Origin: an uncultured bacterium
Lineage (GTDB): Bacteria > Cyanobacteriota > Vampirovibrionia > Gastranaerophilales > Gastranaerophilaceae
NCBI GenBank assembly: GCA_900556295.1
Contig: USOK01000030.1
Span: 1 to 11,440 of the forward strand
Direction: 5' to 3'
Length of the DNA stretch: 11,440 nt
In this document: one piece after another, positions 7,943-11,440 of the stretch
Position numbering within the stretch: the first letter of the stretch is position 1
How the letters are laid out: each line of letters starts with the position of its first letter
The notes under the pieces: model-generated
Told to the model about the DNA's origin: nothing
The model's input: only the letters and a program-made list of their open reading frames with translations
The model's database searches: none
Program-made: the position numbers and the translations under genes

Positions 7943-8395
7943 TTAGTCAGCAAATTGCTGCATAATTTCAAAAGGTTTTTCTGCAACTTTAAGAGTTTCT
8001 TCGTCAATAATTCCTCTTTTCAATTCAGAAAAAGTTGCTTTTTTAGAATTGAATTTCTTTTTTAAAAATTCATAAGAAACTTTAGGATCGCATTTGTCGC
8101 CACAAGTGAACAAATCTACAGCTGCATAACCAAGTTCAGGCCAAGTGTGAATAGCCAAGTGGCTTTCAGAAATAATTACAACGCCTGAAACCCCATAAGG
8201 ATTAAACATGTGAAAACATTTTTGCACAACAGTTGCACCACATTCAAGGGCGGCATCCACCATACATTTTTCTACTTTATCTAAACTATTCAATGTGTTT
8301 GGATCACATTCAAAAAACTCTGCTAAAACGTGTTGTCCTAAATGGATTTCTTTCTTACCGTTCTTAAATGCTGTAAAAGGTGATGTTACTGCCAA
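7943..8395 (-). CDS. speD: S-adenosylmethionine decarboxylase proenzyme (prokaryotic class 1B)
   Basis: SpeD makes decarboxylated SAM, the aminopropyl donor for spermidine synthesis. The 150-residue proenzyme self-cleaves between E77 and S78 in the motif ISESHLAIHTWPE (75-87), converting S78 to the pyruvoyl cofactor. H83 and C98 (in DLFTCGD) match the processing and catalytic histidine and cysteine of the Thermotoga maritima enzyme (S63, H68, C83). The N-terminal HLGQHVLAEF (18-27) is also typical. The start is TTG: AGGAGG lies 8 nt upstream, an in-frame TAG occurs just beyond, and no in-frame ATG exists until residue 45. No speE or other polyamine gene is in the window. The gene is divergent from the response regulator and ends at its own terminator, so it looks monocistronic. 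Confidence 0.95.
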   Translation of the reverse strand: MAVTSPFTAFKNGKKEIHLGQHVLAEFFECDPNTLNSLDKVEKCMVDAALECGATVVQKCFHMFNPYGVSGVVIISESHLAIHTWPELGYAAVDLFTCGDKCDPKVSYEFLKKKFNSKKATFSELKRGIIDEETLKVAEKPFEIMQQFAD

Positions 8396-8397
8396 TT

Positions 8398-8409
8398 CAT
8401 GTGCCTCCT
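8398..8409 (-). promoter_or_regulatory. speD ribosome binding site with a decoy ATG
   Basis: The minus strand has AGGAGG at 8404-8409. It is 8 nt from the TTG start (8393-8395) but only 3 nt from an out-of-frame ATG at 8398-8400. That ATG opens a four-codon frame that stops at TAA just inside speD. Spacing favours the TTG. Confidence 0.7.
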
Positions 8410-8420
8410 ATAAATGTATA

Positions 8421-8450
8421 CTTATAACTTTCTACCAATTGCTTGCGCAA
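8421..8450 (-). promoter_or_regulatory. Possible speD promoter
   Basis: On the minus strand TTGCGC (8445-8450) and TATAAG (8421-8426) are separated by 18 nt, and transcription would begin shortly before the AGGAGG. The -35 overlaps a small inverted repeat, AATTGC/GCAATT (8437-8452). This is a weak match in AT-rich DNA. Confidence 0.3.
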
Positions 8451-8478
8451 TTACCATAATACAATAAAAATCCGAAAA

Positions 8479-8516
8479 TTTGTAAAATTTACACTTTTTA
8501 TAAATTTATTTACAAA
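8479..8516. repeat. Inverted TTTGTAAA/TTTACAAA repeats in the speD-regulator spacer
   Basis: TTTGTAAA (8479-8486) is mirrored by TTTACAAA (8509-8516). Between them lies TTTACA (8488-8493), which forms the palindrome TGTAAAATTTACA with the first copy. The three half-sites lie between two divergent genes and upstream of the TATAAT at 8548. They could be an operator, but AT-rich sequence yields such palindromes by chance. Confidence 0.3.
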
Positions 8517-8547
8517 TCTTTTCAAATAAATATGCCCGAAAATAGGC

Positions 8548-8553
8548 TATAAT
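8548..8553 (+). promoter_or_regulatory. Distal candidate -10 for the response regulator
   Basis: A perfect TATAAT stands 83 nt before the ATG. No convincing -35 is visible at the right distance. A transcript from here would carry an AU-rich leader of about 77 nt that includes the T13 run. Confidence 0.4.
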
Positions 8554-8601
8554 GTATCATTCCAATGGACTATTTTTATTAATATTTTTTAACAAAAACT
8601 A

Positions 8602-8630
8602 TTGTATTTTTTTTTTTTTATTTATAGAAT
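8602..8630 (+). promoter_or_regulatory. Proximal promoter with a T-tract spacer; possible leaderless start
   Basis: TTGTAT (8602-8607) and TAGAAT (8625-8630) are separated by exactly 17 nt, most of it a homopolymer of 13 T (8607-8619). The expected transcription start is at or within a base of the ATG at 8637. No Shine-Dalgarno is present, which fits a leaderless message. The -35 matches only TTG of the consensus. Confidence 0.4.
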
Positions 8631-8636
8631 TCAAGT

Positions 8637-9332
8637 ATGAATAAGATTTTAGTAATTGACGACGATTTAGCAATTAATGAGCTTATAAAAGTAAACCTCG
8701 AACTTTGCGGATATAAAGTAATTCAGGCTTATGACGGTGTTAAAGGGTTTGCGTTATGCAAACAGGAAATACCGGCACTTGTTGTGCTTGATGTTATGAT
8801 GCCTGATGTAGACGGATTTACTGTTGCTCAGAGAATTCGGAAAAATGATGAAACAAAAGACATTCCAATTCTTATGTTAACGGCTCTTTCACAGGTAAAT
8901 GATAAGGTCAAAGGGTTCAATATAGGAGTTGACGATTACCTTGTAAAACCTTTTGAAATGGAAGAGTTGCAAGTCAGAGTTCGAGCATTACTAAAACGCA
9001 CACGCCAAATTCCTGAAAGTGCTTCAACAAGAGAGTTATTAACTCTTGGAGAGATTACATTATTGCCGGAACTTTACAGTGTAAAAATCAATGAGAAGCA
9101 AACAAAATTAACACCTATTGAATTTGAAATATTTAATTTACTATTCCAAAACCACGGCAATATGGTATCATCAGCCCAGTTATTAAAAGACATCTGGGGC
9201 TATTCTCCGGATGATGACATTGAAACAATTCGTGTTCACATCCGCCATTTGAGAAGCAAAATCGATAAAATTTCTGACGGCAAAAAATATATCGAAACAA
9301 TTTATGGCGGTGGCTATAAACTGAACGTTTAA
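8637..9332 (+). CDS. OmpR/PhoB-family response regulator, orphan
   Basis: This is a 231-residue DNA-binding response regulator. The receiver domain (1-120) has the acidic pocket D8-D10, phospho-acceptor D52 in VVLDVMMPD, T82 and K104 in YLVKPF. A linker (121-133) leads to an OmpR-type winged helix (about 134-231) with a recognition-helix region around IETIRVHIRHLRSK and the terminal hairpin YGGGYKL. All phosphorylation residues are intact, so it should be controlled by a histidine kinase. None is adjacent: speD is divergent and era convergent. Overall it resembles cyanobacterial RpaB/RpaA and PhoB, but the sequence alone does not decide which. The start has no Shine-Dalgarno, unlike most neighbours. 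It may be a global regulator paired with a kinase encoded elsewhere. Confidence 0.93.
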   Translation: MNKILVIDDDLAINELIKVNLELCGYKVIQAYDGVKGFALCKQEIPALVVLDVMMPDVDGFTVAQRIRKNDETKDIPILMLTALSQVNDKVKGFNIGVDDYLVKPFEMEELQVRVRALLKRTRQIPESASTRELLTLGEITLLPELYSVKINEKQTKLTPIEFEIFNLLFQNHGNMVSSAQLLKDIWGYSPDDDIETIRVHIRHLRSKIDKISDGKKYIETIYGGGYKLNV

Positions 9333-9356
9333 AGTTTGGCGTTTTTACGAAACTTT
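9331..9356. terminator. Weak bidirectional terminator between the regulator and era
   Basis: A 7-bp AT-rich inverted repeat, AAAGTTT (9331-9337) and AAACTTT (9350-9356), fills the 26-nt convergent spacer. A T-rich stretch follows on the plus strand. The stem is short, so efficiency is doubtful. Confidence 0.35.
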
Positions 9357-9358
9357 GA

Positions 9359-10249
9359 TTATTTTTCTTGCTCGTAACCAAAATTTTTGAGAGAACTTTG
9401 TTTCTTGCGCCAATCTTTATCTATCTGGACTTCTAATCCTAAGAAAACTTTTTTTTCTACAATTTTTTCTAATTCTAAACGAGCTTCTGTTCCGATTTTT
9501 TTAAGAAGATTTCCGCCTTTACCTATCAAAATTCCCTTTTGGCTTTTTGTTTCACAAAAAATTGATGCATAAATTCTATCTATATCATCACTTTCGGTAT
9601 AACTTTCAATTTTTACGGCAACAGAGTGTGGAATTTCATCTGAAGTATTAAGCAGAATTTTTTCTCTGATAACTTCCTCTGTGACATCTCGCATAGTTTC
9701 TTCTGTCACAACATCTTCAGGATACAGCAAATCGCCTTCCGGAAGATATTTATAAATATTTTTTATTAATGTATCAATATTTCTACCGGTTTTAGCTGAA
9801 ATTCTTACAACAGGATAATTGTTTTCAAAAAGAAGTTTGTAAGTTAACAAATTTTCTTCAACTTTGTTAAGTTTTTTCAATTTATCAACTTTGTTCATAA
9901 CAATCACAATTGGGATTTTTGTTTGAAGCAAATTTTGCGCAATCCATTTATCACCCTTTCCGGCAGGTTCTGAACCGTCTACAAGAAAAATTATTAAATC
10001 AGCATCAGGCACAGCCATTTTGGATTCTTCAAGAAGAAATTCGCCCAGTTTATTCAATGGTTTGTGGACTCCTGGAGTATCAATAAAGACTATTTGTCCC
10101 TTGTCTGTTGTGTAAATTCCTTTAATTCTTTTTCGAGTTGTTTGGGCTTTATCCGTAGCAATAACAATTTTTTGTCCTAAGATTTGGTTTAATAATGTTG
10201 ATTTGCCTACATTTGGCCTGCCAATAATTGCCGTAAATCCGCTTTTCAT
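9359..10249 (-). CDS. era: GTPase Era, 16S rRNA / 30S assembly factor
   Basis: Era binds the 3' end of 16S rRNA and couples GTP hydrolysis to small-subunit maturation. The 296-residue protein carries G1 GRPNVGKST (10-18), the switch-I TTR segment (about 37-39), G3 DTPGVH (57-62), G4 NKVD (119-122) and G5 SAKT (151-154). A C-terminal KH domain follows, with its GKGG loop at 243-246 and the usual basic end. Length is normal. An in-frame ATG three codons upstream (10258) is only 2 nt from AGGA, whereas the ATG at 10249 is about 9-10 nt from it and gives the typical Era start MKSGFTAIIG, so I prefer the latter. The gene stands alone here, without the rnc, recO or ybeY neighbours common elsewhere. 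Confidence 0.95.
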   Translation of the reverse strand: MKSGFTAIIGRPNVGKSTLLNQILGQKIVIATDKAQTTRKRIKGIYTTDKGQIVFIDTPGVHKPLNKLGEFLLEESKMAVPDADLIIFLVDGSEPAGKGDKWIAQNLLQTKIPIVIVMNKVDKLKKLNKVEENLLTYKLLFENNYPVVRISAKTGRNIDTLIKNIYKYLPEGDLLYPEDVVTEETMRDVTEEVIREKILLNTSDEIPHSVAVKIESYTESDDIDRIYASIFCETKSQKGILIGKGGNLLKKIGTEARLELEKIVEKKVFLGLEVQIDKDWRKKQSSLKNFGYEQEK

Positions 10250-10271
10250 ACGATACATTTCCTATTAATTG

Positions 10272-10299
10272 TGCTATAATTTCTTCATAAATTGTAACA
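10272..10299. promoter_or_regulatory. Overlapping extended -10 elements facing both ways in the era/AMIN spacer
   Basis: The minus strand has TGTTACAAT at 10291-10299, well placed for era, with a start near 10284. The plus strand has TGCTATAAT at 10272-10280, which would give the AMIN ORF a leader of about 97 nt. The two would interfere if both were used. Confidence 0.4.
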
Positions 10300-10322
10300 T
10301 AAAAGCACAAAATTTTAACAAA

Positions 10323-10357
10323 TTGGCAATTTTTTCAATCTCAAAGTATTATATAAT
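10323..10357 (+). promoter_or_regulatory. Proximal promoter of the AMIN ORF
   Basis: TTGGCA (10323-10328) is followed after 18 nt by TATTAT (10347-10352), which overlaps a perfect TATAAT (10352-10357). Transcription would start near 10360-10364, about 20 nt before the ATG. The ribosome site is poor (GGTAG at 10376-10380). Confidence 0.45.
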
Positions 10358-10383
10358 ATAAGGGAAAATTTTAACGGTAGAAA

Positions 10384-11382
10384 ATGGCAGTGAAAAAATC
10401 TAAAATAATAGGTATAGCTTTGTTGCTTGCAATTGCATCAGCCCCAGTATCTGGAACATTTGCAAACGGCGGGAATAATCTTGTACAATTGGATTTGAAA
10501 AAATCTTCAAACAACTCTGTAAATGTTACATTATTTACATCAAATGGATACAATGACAATGTTATGGTCAGAAAAAAATCTGACAACAAATATGTAATAC
10601 TTATCCCTAAAGTTCAGAGTTCCGGATATAGTGCTTCAAATTTGAATGGTGTAAGAGATTTAGTTTCTAACGTTGATGTAAAAACAGTAAACGACACCAA
10701 CGGCGGTTATACAAAAGTTACACTTATAACAACAAAACCACTTGATATCAAAACAAGTGCACAAAAAAGTTCTCCTGTAACAGAAGAGCAAAAGGAGTAC
10801 AAAACACTTATTGCTCAAGCAAATGCAATTAAAAATAATATTGAGTATAGTAAAACTGTAAAAAAAATAGATTTTACTAATAAAATAGTAAGAACTACAG
10901 ATGGCGAAAAGTATCAGGCGGATGTTATTATCACAACAATTCCATGGATGGAATTTGATGAAATTACAGGTATGCCAGAAGATATTAAGAGCAGTATTCA
11001 TGAATTAAAGTTTAGCTCTATTCAAACTGAATATTTTTCAGAAAATTTAAATACACAGTGCCAGTGGATTTATTATCCGGATCCAAAACTATCCTACCAT
11101 AGAATACTTGTGCGTCACAATTTCTGCCCTAATAGTAGAGGCTATTGGACTGAAACTAATAGTGAACGAATTAGTATGGAAGAGCCTAATAATAATTTTA
11201 AGTACATGAATCAATATGCCTATCCATTGAATACGGTCAAAAAACCAGAAATTATGAAAAAGCTACTTTTATGGAGCAAAGAGAAAGGTGTAATAGGTTT
11301 GGGACGTTGGGGAGAACATCAGCATTATAATTCTGATGTAACAGTGGATTTAGCTATGAAGTTAACTCAAGAACTTAAGTGA
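10384..11382 (+). CDS. Chimeric ORF: secreted AMIN-like N-terminus joined to a UDP-galactopyranose-mutase-like C-terminus
   Basis: The 332-codon frame has two unrelated parts. Residues 1-27 are a signal peptide: basic MAVKKSK, a hydrophobic core, and a likely cut after TFA. Residues about 32-125 are a beta-rich AMIN-like domain, a family tied to cell-envelope and peptidoglycan localisation and common in Cyanobacteria. Residues 130-152 are a polar helix. From I153 to the end the sequence matches what I recall of the C-terminal part of UDP-galactopyranose-mutase-like FAD proteins of polysaccharide loci, with DVIITTIPW (179-187) and GRWGEHQHYNSD near the end. The N-terminal FAD-binding GxGxxG domain of that family, roughly 250 residues, is missing, so mutase activity is not expected. 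Codon use also changes at the join: Asn is AAC in 7 of 17 before and 0 of 12 after; Asp is GAC in 3 of 7 before and 0 of 8 after. It is probably a deletion or recombination fusion, or an assembly join, leaving two gene fragments in frame. Confidence 0.7.
   Translation: MAVKKSKIIGIALLLAIASAPVSGTFANGGNNLVQLDLKKSSNNSVNVTLFTSNGYNDNVMVRKKSDNKYVILIPKVQSSGYSASNLNGVRDLVSNVDVKTVNDTNGGYTKVTLITTKPLDIKTSAQKSSPVTEEQKEYKTLIAQANAIKNNIEYSKTVKKIDFTNKIVRTTDGEKYQADVIITTIPWMEFDEITGMPEDIKSSIHELKFSSIQTEYFSENLNTQCQWIYYPDPKLSYHRILVRHNFCPNSRGYWTETNSERISMEEPNNNFKYMNQYAYPLNTVKKPEIMKKLLLWSKEKGVIGLGRWGEHQHYNSDVTVDLAMKLTQELK
10831..10842 (+). other. Junction between the AMIN-like and mutase-like parts
   Basis: The homology switch falls in an A/T-only stretch encoding K150-N-N-I153. 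Low-complexity sequence such as AAAAATAATATT gives ready microhomology for a deletion, and equally for a false overlap in assembly. The exact breakpoint cannot be fixed from one sequence. Confidence 0.55.
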
Positions 11383-11395
11383 AAGGTATTTTTTT

Positions 11396-11440
11396 ATGGT
11401 AGTAAAAAATAAGTCAATTAAAGTTAACATGATACTGAAT
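11396..11440 (+). CDS. Start of a polysaccharide (Wzx-type) flippase, truncated by the window end
   Basis: Fifteen codons are visible, MVVKNKSIKVNMILN. The pattern of basic residues then K-x-N-x-I-L-N is typical of the cytoplasmic N-terminus of oligosaccharide flippases of the MATE/MOP superfamily, just before the first membrane helix. These flip lipid-linked O-antigen or capsule repeat units. GAAAGG (11381-11386) lies 9 nt upstream, and the ATG is 13 nt past the preceding stop, so the two frames are co-transcribed. Its presence supports the reading that the end of the preceding ORF comes from a surface-polysaccharide locus. With so few residues the assignment is tentative. Confidence 0.5.
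   Translation, partial: MVVKNKSIKVNMILN

Noticed and set aside
8437..8452. AATTGC/GCAATT hairpin as a terminator or regulatory RNA upstream of speD
   Set aside because: The stem is only 6 bp with no T-run, and it overlaps a possible -35, so it is more likely chance or part of a promoter.
10250..10258. Upstream ATG of era, three codons earlier
   Set aside because: It lies only 2 nt from AGGA, too close for good initiation, while the next ATG has normal spacing and gives the family's usual first residues.
10660..11001. 113-codon minus-strand open frame across the chimera junction
   Set aside because: It is Phe/Cys/Tyr-rich, as expected for the reverse of an A-rich coding strand, with no start signal. 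It crosses the junction only because both sides are stop-poor.
1..11440. CRISPR arrays, tRNA or rRNA genes, insertion sequences
   Set aside because: I saw no regularly spaced direct repeats, cloverleaf-like GC-rich segments, transposase motifs or paired terminal inverted repeats anywhere in the window.

Overview
The window looks like a chromosomal segment of a non-photosynthetic relative of cyanobacteria, most likely a gut-type Gastranaerophilales (Melainabacteria/Vampirovibrionia). This is an inference from several clues: very AT-rich DNA, an RpaB/PhoB-like response regulator, a secreted protein whose N-terminal half resembles the AMIN domains common in Cyanobacteria, and a very large glycosidase-like protein with an unusual N-terminal NxFxG-type peptide. 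No marker gene here fixes the taxonomy.

Layout from left to right. A bidirectional terminator is followed by ahcY (S-adenosylhomocysteine hydrolase, minus strand). ahcY is divergent from a 1394-codon GH13 (alpha-amylase superfamily) protein on the plus strand. Next comes a minus-strand pair, ychF (ribosome-associated ATPase) followed 11 nt later by a TPR protein with two C-terminal membrane segments. speD (S-adenosylmethionine decarboxylase, TTG start) is separated from ychF by an intrinsic terminator. speD is divergent from an orphan OmpR/PhoB response regulator on the plus strand. That gene converges with era (ribosome-assembly GTPase, minus strand). Divergent from era is a plus-strand ORF with a signal peptide and AMIN-like region, abruptly joined to the C-terminal 180 residues of a UDP-galactopyranose-mutase-like FAD protein. 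Thirteen nt later the first 15 codons of a Wzx-type polysaccharide flippase run off the window.

Functional themes are the SAM cycle (ahcY recycles SAH; speD diverts SAM to polyamines), ribosome-associated NTPases (ychF, era), alpha-glucan metabolism (GH13 protein) and, at the right edge, entry into a surface-polysaccharide locus.

The two observations most worth follow-up are these. First, the chimeric AMIN/mutase ORF has a sharp switch in both homology and codon choice at about position 10840, so it is either a genuine deletion or recombination fusion or an assembly join. Second, the GH13 catalytic barrel is split by about 290 residues immediately before the nucleophile strand and by about 150 extra residues after the NHD motif. 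Smaller signals include a T13 tract forming the spacer of a putative leaderless promoter for the response regulator, and a TTG start of speD with an overlapping out-of-frame decoy ATG. Most ordinary genes here have recognisable Shine-Dalgarno sites; the response regulator and the AMIN ORF do not.
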